A stretch of 64,000 nucleotides of DNA from Gardnerella vaginalis (GCF_040427915.1 NZ_JBETXJ010000002.1:1054001-1118000), one strand, 5' to 3'. Counted from the stretch's first letter, positions 1 to 9,312 are shown. Notes: a model not told the origin generated them from the sequence alone. Numbers and translations: made by a program.

Positions 1-746
1 TATTTGATAATTACAACGTAACATTGCAACTTGGTGGATCTGATCAGTGGGGTAACTTGACTTCTGGCATGGATTTGATTCGTAAGGTTCGCGGAGCTTC
101 TGTGCACGTGTTTACAAGCCCTATTATTACGGATAATCAAGGTCGTAAGTTTGGAAAATCTGAGGGTAACGCAATGTGGCTTGATCCTACGATGCTTAGC
201 CCTTATCGCTTCTACCAATTCTGGTTTAATCAGCCAGATGATGAAGTTGTTAAGCTTCTTAAGGCTTTTACGTTCTTGCCTAAGAGTGAGATTGAGCGTT
301 TGGAAAAGCAAATTCAAGAAGACCCAGGAAGTCGTGAAGCTCAGCGTGTTCTCGCTTGGGAAGTTACGAGCTTTGTTCATGGTGAAGATGTTACGAATCA
401 GGCTATTGCTGCTTCTTCGGCATTGTTTGGTAAGGGTGATCTAGACGCTATTGATGAGCAAACTCTTGAAGCTGCCTTGGATGGTGTTAAGGTTAAGGCG
501 CAGGATGGTAGTTTAGAATTTGCTAAAGCAAATAGTGGTGATCGCGTTGTTGAGGCTGCTGTTGCTGCTGGATTGTTGCGCACAATTTCTGAAGCTCGTC
601 GTGCTATTGAAGCCGGTGGTTTGTACGTTAACAATAATCGCGTAGACAGTGTTGATGACGTTTTGAATGATAATTCATTCTTACATGGTCGTTTTGCTTT
701 GATTCGTAGAGGCAAGAAGGCTATTGGCGCTGTTGAGCGTGCTTAG
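1..746 (+). CDS. tyrS: Tyrosyl-tRNA synthetase, C-terminal part (5' end outside window)
   Basis: Class I aminoacyl-tRNA synthetase that charges tRNA-Tyr with tyrosine in the cytoplasm. The open frame (codons in phase from base 3) enters from upstream of the window, so the start and the HIGH-type motif are missing. The visible part opens with the [10 protein letters not shown] segment of the tyrosine-binding site. It continues with KFGKSEGN, the KMSKS-type ATP-binding loop. It ends with an S4-like RNA-binding domain ([24 protein letters not shown]). Length and motif order fit the bacterial TyrS C-terminal half. The next gene on the same strand starts about 80 bases downstream and no clear terminator is seen between them. 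Confidence 0.95.
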   Translation, partial: FDNYNVTLQLGGSDQWGNLTSGMDLIRKVRGASVHVFTSPIITDNQGRKFGKSEGNAMWLDPTMLSPYRFYQFWFNQPDDEVVKLLKAFTFLPKSEIERLEKQIQEDPGSREAQRVLAWEVTSFVHGEDVTNQAIAASSALFGKGDLDAIDEQTLEAALDGVKVKAQDGSLEFAKANSGDRVVEAAVAAGLLRTISEARRAIEAGGLYVNNNRVDSVDDVLNDNSFLHGRFALIRRGKKAIGAVERA

Positions 747-829
747 TTTTTTAAGCGCGTTTGGTTTGTTTTTAATATTAGATTTTTAGTATAATTTTAT
801 ATTTTTAGAATTTGAAAGGTATGCCAATA

Positions 830-2389
830 ATGGGCGAAGAACGCGGATCGCGTAGTGGTAAATCGTTTGGTAATCGTGGCAGTTTTGGTCGCCGTAATGG
901 TGGTAAGAATGGTGACCATCGCGGTGGATTCCACAATGGTGGCTCATCAAAAGGTGGATTCCACAAGGATGGTGGCAGAAAGTTTAATCACCGTGATGGC
1001 GAACGTAGATTTGAGCACAATGATCGCAGATATGATGATCATAAGAACGGTCGTCGTGACGATTTTGAGCGTGATTCTGGTAGTTCAGAAGGTTTAAGAC
1101 GCAATGGATTCCACAAAGGTGGATTCAATAAGAGCGGTTTTAAGAAGGATAACGATCGTAGGTTTAACCATCGTGATAATGATCATAGGTTCAACCGTGA
1201 TGATCGTGATAACCGCAGTGATCGCAGATTCGATAGAAAAGATAATCACGAAACTCGCAGAAATCGTGGTTTTGATGTCAAGTCGGAAGAAAATGGCAAT
1301 CCAAGGTACAAGAAGTTTGATCGTGATAATCGTGGCGAGCGCAATGATCGCCGCTTTGAAGATAATCGCGGTGGCTTCCACAAGGGTGATTTTAAGAAGA
1401 ATGATTCTAGAAAGCGCGATTCAAAGTCGTCTTTCCGCTTTGAAAATGGTCCTCGTAGAAACTCGGATGGAACTGTTTCTTACCCATCTCAAAACCCTTA
1501 TACTGATAGGCGTCCAGGCGAACCTAAGATGCCTAAGGGCTTAGAGTATTCCATGCTTTCTAAAGAATCTCGTGAGCGTTTGCGCGGTCTTTCTAAGGAA
1601 CATTCTGAGAATATTGGTTTGCATATTCTCGCAGCTTATGCTTTGCAAGAAGAAGATCCAGAGCTTGCATTGGAACATGCAAAGTGGGCTGCAAAGCAGG
1701 CATCGCGTATTGATTTTTCGCGCGAAACATTAGGATTTATTGCATACCGTCAGGGTGATTACAAGCTTGCTGCGCGCGAGTTTAGAACAGCTATGCGAAT
1801 GAATGGCTACATGGATTATCTTCCATTTATTGCCGATTGCGAGCGCGGTATGGGCAACCTTGATAAGGCTTTGGAAATCTGCATGTCGGATGAAGCTAGA
1901 AGGGTTACTGGCGAAGTCAAGGCAGAAATGTTCCTTGTGTACGCAGGTGTTTTGGCAGATACAAACCATTCGGATAAGGCTATTGAGCTTGTTCACGCAA
2001 TGGGTAGGTCTAAGGGTTTGCCTGGCGAGTATAGAATGCGTGCAGTTCAGGCGGAACAGTACTTCCTAGAGGAGGCTGGGCGAAGTGATGAGGCTATTGA
2101 GCTTGACTCTTTGCTTGATCGCTTAGAAGAGCAATACGCAGATATTGAAGACGAAGAAAATCCAGAAGATGTTGTGATTGACTACGATTTGGAACATCTT
2201 AATGACGCGATTATGGACGAAGTTGGCATTAGTGAAGATGATGCGCAATTTGCTCCAGATGATGATTTGGAAGATGATTCAGATGATTCAGATGATTCGG
2301 ATGATTCAGACGATTCAGACGATGATTCACAAATCGCAGACAATACTGAAACTATAGAGATGAGTGCAGTTAAGTCTGAAGAAGAATAG
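830..2389 (+). CDS. Disordered Gly/Arg/Asp-rich protein with TPR-like core and acidic (SDD)n tail
   Basis: About 519 residues in three parts. Residues 1 to about 235 are low complexity, rich in G, R, D, N, H, K and F, with recurring GGFHKGG and RRFxHRD-type units, and look disordered and polyampholytic. The middle (about 240 to 440) is helical and TPR-like, with phrases such as LGFIAYRQGDYKLAAREF and ADCERGMGNLDKALEI. The tail is acidic, with a run of SDD units encoded by a 9-bp tandem repeat. The ATG at 830 is preferred because AAAGG at 815-819 is well spaced for it; an ATG at 821 is too close. The gene sits between tyrS and a NagD-like phosphatase. An RNA or ribosome role is only a guess from the RGG-like composition. 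Confidence 0.75.
   Translation: MGEERGSRSGKSFGNRGSFGRRNGGKNGDHRGGFHNGGSSKGGFHKDGGRKFNHRDGERRFEHNDRRYDDHKNGRRDDFERDSGSSEGLRRNGFHKGGFNKSGFKKDNDRRFNHRDNDHRFNRDDRDNRSDRRFDRKDNHETRRNRGFDVKSEENGNPRYKKFDRDNRGERNDRRFEDNRGGFHKGDFKKNDSRKRDSKSSFRFENGPRRNSDGTVSYPSQNPYTDRRPGEPKMPKGLEYSMLSKESRERLRGLSKEHSENIGLHILAAYALQEEDPELALEHAKWAAKQASRIDFSRETLGFIAYRQGDYKLAAREFRTAMRMNGYMDYLPFIADCERGMGNLDKALEICMSDEARRVTGEVKAEMFLVYAGVLADTNHSDKAIELVHAMGRSKGLPGEYRMRAVQAEQYFLEEAGRSDEAIELDSLLDRLEEQYADIEDEENPEDVVIDYDLEHLNDAIMDEVGISEDDAQFAPDDDLEDDSDDSDDSDDSDDSDDDSQIADNTETIEMSAVKSEEE
2273..2329 (+). repeat. 9-bp tandem repeat GATGATTCA encoding DDS units
   Basis: Five consecutive 9-base units (gatgattca, with g/a and t/c variants) followed by a 12-base variant. 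They encode the acidic Asp-Asp-Ser run near the C terminus of the TPR-like protein. The unit is a multiple of three, so copy-number change would keep the reading frame. Confidence 0.85.
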
Positions 2390-2407
2390 TACAACCATAT
2401 CTTCTAA

Positions 2408-2449
2408 GCCCGGCTTCTGTATTATGAGAGTATAGTAAGCCGGGCGTTT
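2408..2449 (+). terminator. Rho-independent terminator after the TPR-like gene
   Basis: Perfect 9-bp inverted repeat GCCCGGCTT / AAGCCGGGC around a 20-base loop, followed by a weak T run. It separates the TPR-like gene from the downstream HAD phosphatase gene. Confidence 0.75.
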
Positions 2450-2487
2450 GCTACTTTGATATTTTTAAAATCATGCGGGGATATTCT

Positions 2488-3585
2488 ATGCAACTTGATG
2501 AACGAACGAATTTTTCAAATAGTAAATCTGCGTTAAGCAAGAATTTTCGCTTAGCTTTGCTTGACTTAGACGGCGTAGTGTATAGAGGCGGAAAATCCGT
2601 TGAATATGCTGCTGAATCAATTGAAAATGCTCAAAAAAATGGCATGTTTATTGAATATACGACTAATAATTCTTCTCGTTTTCAAGAAGTTGTAGCGAGT
2701 CAACTAGAAAGTTTCGGCTTAAAAGTAGAGCCGTGGCAGATCATAACTTCTTCTGTTGTTGCAGCAAGAATGGTTGCTCGCTACGTTCCGAGAAATTCTA
2801 ATGTTTTAGTGCTTGGAGCCGATCATCTCGTACAAGAGGTTCGTAGTGCTGGTCTTAATCCAGTAAAGTCTTGTAAAGACAATCCAAAAGCTGTTATCCA
2901 AGGCTGGTATCCGCAAATGACTTGGCAAGAAATGGCACAAGTCGCTTTCGCAGTAGAGCATGGAGCTAAGTATTTTGTTACTAATCGCGATTTAACAATT
3001 CCACGTGAATTTGGTATAGCTCCTGGATGCGGTTCTATGATTCAAGCTGTAGTAAATGCAACTGGAGTTGAGCCTATTGCTTCTGCTGGAAAACCCGAGT
3101 GCGCAATGTATGACGAAGCGAGATTGTTGGTTGCTGCAAATGCAAATCACAATGATGAAGATGTTAAAGAATATGCAGAAAAAGATGAGTTTGGGAATCC
3201 TGTAATAAGTATTTCGCGCTCGCTAGCCGTAGGAGACCGATTGGATACAGACATCGAAGCTGGTACCAGAGGGGGATATGAGTCTCTTCTAGTGCTTACT
3301 GGTGTCACCAATCCGCGCATGTTGCTTGAGGCTCCAAAACACTTGCGACCAAGCTTTGTTTCTAAGGATTTAAGAGGACTAAACGAGGCTCATGAGTCTC
3401 CAAAGCGTGTTGACGACGTTACATTTGTATGTGGAACTTCTAGAGCACAAATTGTTTGTAATTCTATTGAAGTAAACAATCCTAATGATTGCAACGCTTT
3501 GCGTGCTGCTTGTGTGCTCACTTGGAGCTTAATAGATAGTGGAAAATCACTTGAAGACTACATTCTTCCAGAGTTTTCTTTATGA
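2488..3585 (+). CDS. HAD-IIA (NagD-like) phosphatase
   Basis: Haloacid dehalogenase-superfamily sugar- or nucleotide-phosphate phosphatase of the NagD/PGP type, about 365 residues. Motif I is LDLDGVVYRG, with the nucleophilic Asp. Motif II is the TTNNSSR segment. The Lys motif is AGKPE and the metal-binding motif is VGDRLDTDIEAG. The physiological substrate cannot be read from sequence. The start is placed at ATG 2488 because GGGGA (2477-2481) lies six bases before it; an in-frame ATG at 2473 has no comparable ribosome site. It begins a plus-strand series with tlyA, nadK and recN, a grouping familiar in Actinobacteria. Confidence 0.88.
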   Translation: MQLDERTNFSNSKSALSKNFRLALLDLDGVVYRGGKSVEYAAESIENAQKNGMFIEYTTNNSSRFQEVVASQLESFGLKVEPWQIITSSVVAARMVARYVPRNSNVLVLGADHLVQEVRSAGLNPVKSCKDNPKAVIQGWYPQMTWQEMAQVAFAVEHGAKYFVTNRDLTIPREFGIAPGCGSMIQAVVNATGVEPIASAGKPECAMYDEARLLVAANANHNDEDVKEYAEKDEFGNPVISISRSLAVGDRLDTDIEAGTRGGYESLLVLTGVTNPRMLLEAPKHLRPSFVSKDLRGLNEAHESPKRVDDVTFVCGTSRAQIVCNSIEVNNPNDCNALRAACVLTWSLIDSGKSLEDYILPEFSL

Positions 3586-3623
3586 ATATATGAGTTTGCA
3601 TATGTGTGTATGAGGATTTTTCA

Positions 3624-4403
3624 ATGTCTGACGGAGATGATTTAGTTCAGCGATTAGATTGTGAACTTGTAAATCGCGGATTAGTGAAAAGTAGAACTAC
3701 AGCTCAGCGCTTAATTAAGTCTGGGTTAGTAAAAGTAGATAATCGAATTGTTTATAAATCATCATTTTTAGTGGAAAAAGCGCAAGAAATAAGTTTTGAT
3801 GAATCAAAAAAAGAAAATTCTTGTCTTAAATATGTTTCTAGAGGAGCACTCAAATTAGAAGGTGCGTTCTCTTTATTTGAAGATTTAGGATTAAAAGTTT
3901 ATTCAAATACTAAAGCGCTAGATATTGGTGCTTCAACTGGCGGTTTTTGCGATTATTTGTTGCAAAATGGCGTTAATCGCGTTATTGCTTTAGACGTCGG
4001 ACACGGTCAATTGCACCCAAAGATCGCAAGCGATTCGCGCGTTATCGAAATGAGTGGAGTCAATATTCGCGATGTTTATTTAGAGGATTTGCCTTACAAG
4101 CCTAATCTTATAGTCTCAGATGTTTCTTTTATATCTCTTACTTTTGTTATTCCAGTAATCGCGCGTATTGCGCAAAACAACGCGAATATTGTTCTTCTTG
4201 TAAAGCCACAATTTGAAGTTGGTAAAGGAAATCTTGGAAAAGGCGGAATTGTAACAGATAAAGACCTAAGACTTAAAGCATTAGAAAATATTAAAGAATG
4301 CGCTAAAAATAGTGGTTTAAAAGTTGTTGCAACTCATGAATCTCCTATAGAAGGAACTCATGGAAATATTGAATATCTTCTTTACGCGCGATTTAATAGT
4401 TAA
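3624..4403 (+). CDS. tlyA: TlyA-family rRNA 2'-O-methyltransferase
   Basis: 259-residue TlyA-like methyltransferase. The N-terminal S4 RNA-binding domain is at residues about 5 to 65 (QRLDCELVNRGLVKSRTTAQ). The Rossmann methyltransferase domain carries the SAM motif ALDIGASTGGFCDYLL. Further conserved strands are VIALDVGHGQLHP, LIVSDVSFISL and LLVKPQFEVGK, which supply the K-D-K type catalytic residues. In the family it methylates riboses in 16S and 23S rRNA. In-frame GTG at 3606 is possible, but GAGGA at 3612-3616 supports ATG 3624. It stands just upstream of nadK and recN, as is usual in Actinobacteria. Confidence 0.92.
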   Translation: MSDGDDLVQRLDCELVNRGLVKSRTTAQRLIKSGLVKVDNRIVYKSSFLVEKAQEISFDESKKENSCLKYVSRGALKLEGAFSLFEDLGLKVYSNTKALDIGASTGGFCDYLLQNGVNRVIALDVGHGQLHPKIASDSRVIEMSGVNIRDVYLEDLPYKPNLIVSDVSFISLTFVIPVIARIAQNNANIVLLVKPQFEVGKGNLGKGGIVTDKDLRLKALENIKECAKNSGLKVVATHESPIEGTHGNIEYLLYARFNS

Positions 4404-4511
4404 AAATAATTATTTGATAAATATTTTTTACATAAGCAGTACAATGCGCAATATGTAGTGCAACAATTACAATATTTATTGTTATTTGCAAAACCACAAA
4501 GGGGCTGTGTT

Positions 4512-5540
4512 ATGCCAGAACTTTTAGTAGATGATGATGCTTCTTATGCTCGTCGCGCTCTGGTAGTTACGCATGCGCGTCTTGATAGTCACAGTGCCGT
4601 TGTAGATCAAGTTACCACGCAGCTTAGTAGTGCTGGTTTTCATGTAGATGTGTTTCATAGTGCTGCCGTATCTGATTTTGCGCAAAAAACAGCACATGTT
4701 ATTGATAAAAACACAGAGATTGTTGTTGTGCTTGGTGGAGATGGCACAATGCTTCAAGCTGCAGAATTGGTGCATTGCACTCCTGTTCCAATCATAGGTA
4801 TAAATCTTGGTCATGTTGGATTTTTGGCGGAATTTGAAAGCTTCCAAATAGATGAGGCTATTAGAAGAATTGCTCAAAAAGATTATTTTTTAGAGCATAG
4901 AATGGAAGCTCATGTAGACGTTTGGCTTCCTGGAGCGAGTGAGCCTTTAAGTGATTGGGCGCTTAACGATATTACTTTAGATAGGGCAGATCGCGGTAGA
5001 ATGGTGGAGCTTTCGATTCGCGTTGATAATGTTGAAATGTCGTCTTTTGGCTGCGATGGTGTTATTGTTTCTACTCCTACTGGATCCACAGCTTACGCAT
5101 TTTCGGCAGGAGGTCCAATCATGTGGCCAAACGTTGAGGCTTTGCAACTGGTTCCTTTGGCTGCACACGCGCTTTTTTCTAGACCATTGATTATCGGAGC
5201 AGGTTCAACTTTTACTATTGATATTTTGGAAGATTCAGCTTCTGGTGGTTGGATTTGTTGTGATGGTAGGCGTCAAAGGGCTTTACCGCAAGGCTCTAGG
5301 ATTCAAATTCGTCAGTCCAAGGATGAGCTGTTTTTAGCGCGTCTTTCTGGTGTTCCATTTACGCAAAGATTAGTTACTAAGTTTGATTTGCCTGTAGTTG
5401 GTTGGCGCGAAAATCGTCGTAAAAAGTCTTCCAAACCTAAGGAATATGAGGCTAATCTGCATAATGAAACCGATAGGAATTATGAAGATGTTCCAAATGT
5501 CTCAAATAACTACCATAACCCTAATAGCTTAAACTCGTAG
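4512..5540 (+). CDS. nadK: NAD kinase
   Basis: Phosphorylates NAD to NADP using ATP or polyphosphate, in the cytoplasm. The diagnostic GGDGT motif is in VVVLGGDGTMLQAAE (residues about 73 to 87). The substrate-binding strand is GINLGHVGFLAEFE, and the second conserved block is DGVIVSTPTGSTAYAFSAGGPI. At 342 residues it is slightly long because of a hydrophilic, Asn-rich C-terminal tail of about 45 residues that is probably disordered. ATG 4512 is preceded by AAAGGGG (4498-4504). The next gene, recN, starts 9 bases after the stop, so the two are very likely co-transcribed. Confidence 0.95.
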   Translation: MPELLVDDDASYARRALVVTHARLDSHSAVVDQVTTQLSSAGFHVDVFHSAAVSDFAQKTAHVIDKNTEIVVVLGGDGTMLQAAELVHCTPVPIIGINLGHVGFLAEFESFQIDEAIRRIAQKDYFLEHRMEAHVDVWLPGASEPLSDWALNDITLDRADRGRMVELSIRVDNVEMSSFGCDGVIVSTPTGSTAYAFSAGGPIMWPNVEALQLVPLAAHALFSRPLIIGAGSTFTIDILEDSASGGWICCDGRRQRALPQGSRIQIRQSKDELFLARLSGVPFTQRLVTKFDLPVVGWRENRRKKSSKPKEYEANLHNETDRNYEDVPNVSNNYHNPNSLNS

Positions 5541-5549
5541 GGGGCATCC

Positions 5550-7328
5550 TTGCTTGAAGAATTAGAAATTCGTAATTTAGGACCAATCTCTCACGCGGTT
5601 ATTACTCCATCATATGGAATGACTGCTATTACTGGAGAAACAGGGGCTGGAAAATCTATGCTTCTAAGCGCTATAAGACTTATATCTGGAGGAAAAGCTG
5701 ATTCTTCTAGAATTGTATCTTTTGCGTCAGAATCATGGGCGCAAGGCGTTTTTTCTGTTTCAAAGTCAGGAATTGTTTCTAATCTTTTGCAAGAATCTGG
5801 GATAGATGTTGAAGAATCTGAAGGCGATGATTCTAAAATAGATGTTTATGTATCTCGTACTGTTCCAAAATCTGGTAGGTCTAGGGCGGTAGTATCTGGT
5901 TGTTCTGTTCCTAAGACTTTGCTGGATAAAATTTGTTCGCAAACAATAACAATTCATGGGCAAAGTGATCAGTTGCGTATAGCAACAAGTGCAAAACAGC
6001 GTGAGTTCTTGGACTCAATTTCTTGTGATTCAAAAGAATTACAAGAATATTCTGTGGCATTTAAAGAATGGCAGGATGCTGTTGAATCTTATAACAGGCT
6101 TATAAATCAAGAATCTTCTTCTAGGCAGCGTGCAGATTATTTGCGAGAATCGCTAGAAAAAATTCGCCAAATCGATCCAAAACGGAATGAAGATGAAGAG
6201 CTTAAAGCTAAAAGAGACCGCATAGAAAACGCTGCTCAAATCGTTGGAGCTATTAGCGAAGCAATTTCTTCGTTAGACGCAAGTCAAATTGACTACGGCG
6301 CAATAGATTCCGTTGACGCATTACATTTGGTTGACAACGCATCTAAGGCAATTCGCTCGATTCGAGTTGATGGAGATTATAGCGCGATTGCAAATCAACT
6401 TGACGATATTTCTTCCCAAATTTCCGACATTGTTATGCAGCTCGCTCAGCAATTAGATGTTGATGAGAGTCAGGAAGATTTAGACGCTATTAACAATCGT
6501 ATTCACGATTTAAGCGATTTAACACGCAGATGGGGTCCACAGATCGACGATGTTTTAGAGTGGGCTAAAAAGGCGCAATTTGAGCTTGAAGATTTGGATG
6601 ATTCACCTGAGGCTATTGATCGCGCTAAAAAAGCTTGTGATAAGTATTATTCTAATGCCAAAAATTTAGCAGATAAACTTTATGATTTGCGCAAAAGTGC
6701 AGCAGAAAAGTTTAGTTTTGAAGTTAGTAAAGAGCTTGAATCTTTGGCTATGCAAGATGCTCAGCTTTTAATCAAAGTTAATAGGCGTAAAGTAGATGAA
6801 ACTGGAGTAGTTGACTTAGATTCTCATGGTTTAGACAATGTTGAGTTTCTTTTTAAGCCTTTCCCGTCGTCTGATTATTTGCCAATGGGTAGCAGTGCTT
6901 CAGGTGGAGAGTTAAGTAGACTTATGTTAGCTATGGAGTTGGTTGCGGCAAAATTCAATAACAGCGACTCTCATTCTATGACTTTTATTTTCGACGAGGT
7001 TGATGCGGGAGTTGGAGGAGTTGCAGCAGTGGAATTAGGCAAACGCTTAGCTCAACTTGCTAAAAGTTCTCAGGTGATTGTTGTAACACATTTGGCTCAA
7101 GTTGCTTCTTTTGCTGATGTTCAATTTGTGGTTAGAAAAAGTTTTAGTGATTCATCGGTTTCTGGCGATTCTTCTAATGATTTTGACTCTTCATTAGTCG
7201 TAGATACTACTGTTACTAAGTTGGATGATTCACAGCGTGAGCAGGAAATAGCTAGAATGCTTTCTGGAAGTCAGTCGCAAGCTTCTTTAGAGCATGCTAG
7301 AGAATTGTTAAAAACAAGCAAAATCTAA
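5550..7328 (+). CDS. recN: DNA repair protein RecN
   Basis: SMC-like ATPase that acts early in recombinational repair of double-strand breaks. Walker A is GETGAGKS at residues about 30 to 37. A long helical, coiled-coil-forming middle runs from about 150 to 400. The ABC signature is SASGGELSRLMLAMELV, and Walker B is FIFDEVDAGVGG. The length of 592 residues is normal for the family. The start is a TTG at 5550 preceded by AGGGGGC. It lies 9 bases after nadK, a common pairing. A Ser/Asp-rich stretch near residues 530 to 560 is less conserved in general character. Confidence 0.95.
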   Translation: MLEELEIRNLGPISHAVITPSYGMTAITGETGAGKSMLLSAIRLISGGKADSSRIVSFASESWAQGVFSVSKSGIVSNLLQESGIDVEESEGDDSKIDVYVSRTVPKSGRSRAVVSGCSVPKTLLDKICSQTITIHGQSDQLRIATSAKQREFLDSISCDSKELQEYSVAFKEWQDAVESYNRLINQESSSRQRADYLRESLEKIRQIDPKRNEDEELKAKRDRIENAAQIVGAISEAISSLDASQIDYGAIDSVDALHLVDNASKAIRSIRVDGDYSAIANQLDDISSQISDIVMQLAQQLDVDESQEDLDAINNRIHDLSDLTRRWGPQIDDVLEWAKKAQFELEDLDDSPEAIDRAKKACDKYYSNAKNLADKLYDLRKSAAEKFSFEVSKELESLAMQDAQLLIKVNRRKVDETGVVDLDSHGLDNVEFLFKPFPSSDYLPMGSSASGGELSRLMLAMELVAAKFNNSDSHSMTFIFDEVDAGVGGVAAVELGKRLAQLAKSSQVIVVTHLAQVASFADVQFVVRKSFSDSSVSGDSSNDFDSSLVVDTTVTKLDDSQREQEIARMLSGSQSQASLEHARELLKTSKI

Positions 7329-7392
7329 TCTAAAATCTGAATCTAATTCAAAGTAATTTTTATAAAACAGGATTAATATCAGGATTAATAAT

Positions 7393-8037
7393 ATGAGCGA
7401 AAATGTGTTAGTTGATAATTCAAATTGTGCAGCAATTTTTGATTTTGATGGTACTTTGCTTGACTCTTTACATGTTTGGGATGATATAGACGAAAAGAGT
7501 TTTGCTAAACGCGGTATTAAAGTGCCTGCTGATTTTGCTGATTCCACTGCAACAATGACTCCTCGAGAAGTGGCTGATTATGTTATTGCACGTTTTGGTT
7601 TTACGGATTCTCCAGAAGATTTAATGAAAGAGTGGCAAGATATGGCTTTTGACGCATACGCGAAGCATTTGCCGCTTAGAAAAGGTGCTAAAAATTACGT
7701 TGATTATTTGCATAAAACGGGTGCAAAAACAGTTCTTATAACTACTCTTTCTAAATCTTTATGCGTTGCTGCCTTAAAACGTACTGATTTGTATGATTAC
7801 TTTGATTTGATGATTTTTGGAGAAGATTTAGAGAGCAATGCAAAAAATAGTCCTAAAACTTATGTTGACTTAGCAAAGCGAATTGGCGTAAAACCAAGCG
7901 ATTGCACTGTTTTTGAGGATTCTGATGCAGCGCTAAAATCGGCTCGTTTATCTGGAATGAAAATTTGTGAGGTAGTGGATTTAATGAATGGCGATTTTGA
8001 CTTTGCGCCAAAAGTCTTAAATAAGGGTCTTAAGTAA
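7393..8037 (+). CDS. HAD-superfamily hydrolase (phosphoglycolate phosphatase / beta-phosphoglucomutase-like)
   Basis: 214-residue HAD subfamily IA hydrolase. Motif I is FDFDGTLLDS (residues 14 to 23), with nucleophile and acid/base Asp. A helical cap domain follows. Motif II is TVLITTLS-like (KTVLITTLSKSL), a Lys lies near KNSPKTY, and motif IV is CTVFEDSDAALKSAR. The pattern GEDLESNAKNSPKTY resembles beta-phosphoglucomutase-like enzymes, but the substrate is unknown. No strong ribosome site precedes ATG 7393. Its 3' end lies directly against the convergent rnpB RNA gene. Confidence 0.85.
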   Translation: MSENVLVDNSNCAAIFDFDGTLLDSLHVWDDIDEKSFAKRGIKVPADFADSTATMTPREVADYVIARFGFTDSPEDLMKEWQDMAFDAYAKHLPLRKGAKNYVDYLHKTGAKTVLITTLSKSLCVAALKRTDLYDYFDLMIFGEDLESNAKNSPKTYVDLAKRIGVKPSDCTVFEDSDAALKSARLSGMKICEVVDLMNGDFDFAPKVLNKGLK

Positions 8038-8041
8038 ATTA

Positions 8042-8416
8042 GGGTGAGGTTTCACATACCCCGGGTTTTGTCGCGTGCAAATATGCACACGGATGACCAT
8101 CCATCTCGATTTGACGTTACCGCCAAACTCTAGCAGTCTACCCGAAGACTTAGGCGAGCAGCCCTTAAACACCTTCTGCTTGACCTTGCTCCCAATGAGG
8201 CTTGCCATGCGGCTAACTGTTACCAGAAGCCCGGTGGTCTCTTACACCGCCGTTTCACCCTTACCTAAACAAAAGTTTAGGCGGTCTATTCTCTGTTGCG
8301 CTATCTCTCAGGTTGCCCTGGGCGGACGTTATCCGCCATTGTGCTCTGTGGAGCCCGGAAGTTCCTCAGCTACTCCGAATGAACATTGCAGCCGCGGTCA
8401 TCGTGAAACCTCAACC
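8042..8416 (-). ncRNA. rnpB: RNase P RNA (type A)
   Basis: Catalytic RNA subunit of RNase P, which trims tRNA 5' leaders. Read on the minus strand, the sequence carries the conserved GAGGAACTTCCGGGCTCC block. It also has the GGTGAAACGGCGGTGTAAGAG-like element and the AAGGGCTGCTCGCC segment. The proposed ends form the closing helix P1: GAGGTTTCAC at the 5' end pairs with GTGAAACCTC at the 3' end. A TATAAT lies on the minus strand at 8428-8423, about 7 bases upstream of the proposed 5' end. The ends are estimates to within a few bases. Confidence 0.93.
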
Positions 8417-8422
8417 TTCCCA

Positions 8423-8428
8423 ATTATA
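8423..8428 (-). promoter_or_regulatory. -10 hexamer of the rnpB promoter
   Basis: Perfect TATAAT on the minus strand, 7 bases upstream of the inferred 5' end of the RNase P RNA. No consensus -35 is obvious at 17 bp; the best match is weak (TGCGCG). Confidence 0.65.
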
Positions 8429-8490
8429 GCAGACGTCTTAATTTTCGCGCATATTTTGCGACTCGCTAGAAAATGGCGGTTTTTAGCAGA

Positions 8491-8496
8491 TATAAT
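8491..8496 (+). promoter_or_regulatory. Candidate -10 hexamer for hpf
   Basis: TATAAT about 80 bases upstream of the hpf start, with no good -35. A second option is TTGACG (8522-8527) with TTATCT (8545-8550) at a 17-bp spacing. Either would leave a short leader before AAGGAGG. Confidence 0.4.
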
Positions 8497-8574
8497 AGGT
8501 GTATCAGCGGCGCTGGTGCCGTTGACGTGTATACAAGTCGAGTTTTATCTCGGATTACTCATAAGGAGGTTCGC

Positions 8575-9249
8575 ATGGAAATCGTCATCACCGGACGTCA
8601 TACGCAGATTAAGCAAAGATTCCGTGACGTTGTGGAAAGCAAGATGAATCGTGTGACCGCCATTGCTCCAGATGCGCAGCGCATTCAGATTGTGCTTAAC
8701 ACTGAGGGCAATCCAAGGCAGGCAGATACTGCAAAGAGAGTTGAAATTACTGTCGTAGCAGGAAGTACGGTTATTCGCGCAGAGGCATCTAGTACTGACC
8801 AATACAGTGCATTGGATATGGCTCTTGATAAGTTGACGCTTCGTTTGCGTCGCACTCGCGATCGTCGTAAGGATCATCGTCGTGGATATGAGCAAATGGT
8901 TCCAGTTGATTTGGGTGTTGCAGAGCCAGAGGTTGAAACAACTGTTGAAGAAGTCGCACAAGAAGATGGAACGAATAGTGCAGATGCTGCGGTTGCTTCC
9001 GACTTGGGTCCTGGCGAATCAGTAGAGGTGAGTGTTGGAGATACTCCTATTGTGATTCGTCGCAAGCTTCATATTGCTGAGCCAATGAGCATTGACGAAG
9101 CGTTGTATGAAATGGAACTTATTGGTCATGATTTCTTCCTGTTCGTAAATAAGGAAACAATGAGGCCTTCGGTTGTGTATCGTAGGCATGGCTGGAGTTA
9201 TGGTGTGTTTGAAATTGATACTCCAGAAAACGTTTCTAAAAAGAAGTAA
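8575..9249 (+). CDS. hpf: Ribosome hibernation-promoting factor, long form
   Basis: 224-residue long HPF, the form that dimerises 70S ribosomes into inactive 100S particles in stationary phase or stress. The N-terminal domain (about 1 to 105) begins MEIVITGRHTQIKQRFRDVV and includes the basic helix LRLRRTRDRRKDHRR that enters the decoding centre in the family. A linker rich in acidic residues follows. The C-terminal dimerisation domain (about 165 to 220) contains MSIDEALYEMELIGHDFFLF and VVYRRHGWSYG. ATG 8575 has a near-perfect AAGGAGG at 8563-8569; the longer upstream frame has no such signal and is rejected. It precedes secA, an order often seen in Actinobacteria. Confidence 0.95.
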   Translation: MEIVITGRHTQIKQRFRDVVESKMNRVTAIAPDAQRIQIVLNTEGNPRQADTAKRVEITVVAGSTVIRAEASSTDQYSALDMALDKLTLRLRRTRDRRKDHRRGYEQMVPVDLGVAEPEVETTVEEVAQEDGTNSADAAVASDLGPGESVEVSVGDTPIVIRRKLHIAEPMSIDEALYEMELIGHDFFLFVNKETMRPSVVYRRHGWSYGVFEIDTPENVSKKK

Positions 9250-9312
9250 CAAAGAAGTAATAAAGCAAATAAGGGTAGAACATTATTAAATAGAAATTAA
9301 CTCATATGAGTC

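Noticed and set aside
4404..4511. AT-rich gap between tlyA and nadK as a regulatory RNA
   Set aside because: Only scattered A/T runs are present, with no stable stem or conserved aptamer blocks.
8075..8647. A plus-strand frame of 190 codons over rnpB
   Set aside because: It overlaps the whole RNase P RNA gene and the start of hpf in another frame; the translated protein has no family features.
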